The notes below the pieces were generated by a model. It saw only the letters and a list, made by a program, of their open reading frames with translations, searched no databases and was not told the origin of the DNA. The position numbers and the translations under genes were made by a program. DNA of 31,831 nt from an uncultured Lachnospiraceae bacterium (lineage in GTDB: Bacteria > Bacillota > Clostridia > Lachnospirales > Lachnospiraceae): NCBI GenBank assembly GCA_910577825.1, contig CAJTOK010000042.1:1-31831 (forward strand). Direction: 5' to 3'. Below, piece by piece: positions 31,726-31,831 of this stretch (position 1 is the first letter of the stretch; the number at the start of each line of letters is the position of its first letter).

Positions 31726-31831
31726 TTTATGTGCATGTATCTGTTTACAAAACAATACCAGGCTGGCAGTTCCAAAGTCTTCCACAGACAGCACGCTTGC
31801 GCTTGGATAAACCACGCAACGGCGCATAAAG
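31726..31831. other. Window end: GC-richer sequence of unclear nature
   Basis: After the permease stop there is no hairpin terminator I can support. From about 31768 the sequence becomes visibly richer in G and C than the rest of the window. An open frame on the minus strand runs from the edge to a stop near 31746, but it is too short to judge. Confidence 0.4.

Overview
The window comes from a low-GC Gram-positive bacterium, most likely a Clostridia member close to Lachnospiraceae. The sequence shows AGGAGG-type ribosome sites, sigma-A promoters (several near consensus), a BlaI/BlaR-like pair, antimicrobial-peptide-type ABC transporters with two-component systems, and a lipoprotein-dependent importer. 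The taxonomic call is inference; there is no rRNA or tRNA in the window.

Left end (1-2700) looks acquired. It starts inside the right end of an IS200/IS605-type (TnpB) element. A compact restriction-modification locus follows: a MutH/Sau3AI-fold endonuclease and an Xre controller on the minus strand, divergent from a Dam-type adenine methylase, with a C-box-like palindrome between them. Next is a broken aph(3')-type aminoglycoside kinase gene.

Positions 2725-8049 hold a 1179-residue NRPS-like enzyme (adenylation, carrier, condensation, degenerate adenylation tail), a divergent MarR regulator, and an unrecognised helical protein with two CxxC pairs. Positions 8177-12795 form a bacitracin/lantibiotic-type resistance locus: response regulator, ABC ATPase, permease, histidine kinase and a second paralogous permease. 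The promoter is duplicated, and a relic of the ATPase 3' end lies before the second permease, recording a duplication followed by a deletion.

Positions 12986-16799 carry a MraY/WecA-family transferase and a three-gene importer (lipoprotein, permease, ATPase). Then come a REC-GGDEF(degenerate)-EAL-REC signalling protein, a secreted PepSY-repeat protein, and a likely pentose locus (AraC regulator, DUF4867-like protein, xylulokinase) with a Fur-type palindrome before its second gene. A convergent patatin-like lipase lies downstream.

Positions 23735-31725 hold a BlaI-type repressor with two operators, a BlaR1-like metalloprotease whose outer domain is not a penicillin-binding domain, a small secreted protein, a second two-component system, and a MacB/BceA-like ATPase with an 862-residue FtsX-type permease. 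Overall the window is rich in envelope-stress sensing and defence: two peptide-type ABC/two-component modules, one BlaRI-like sensor and one restriction system.
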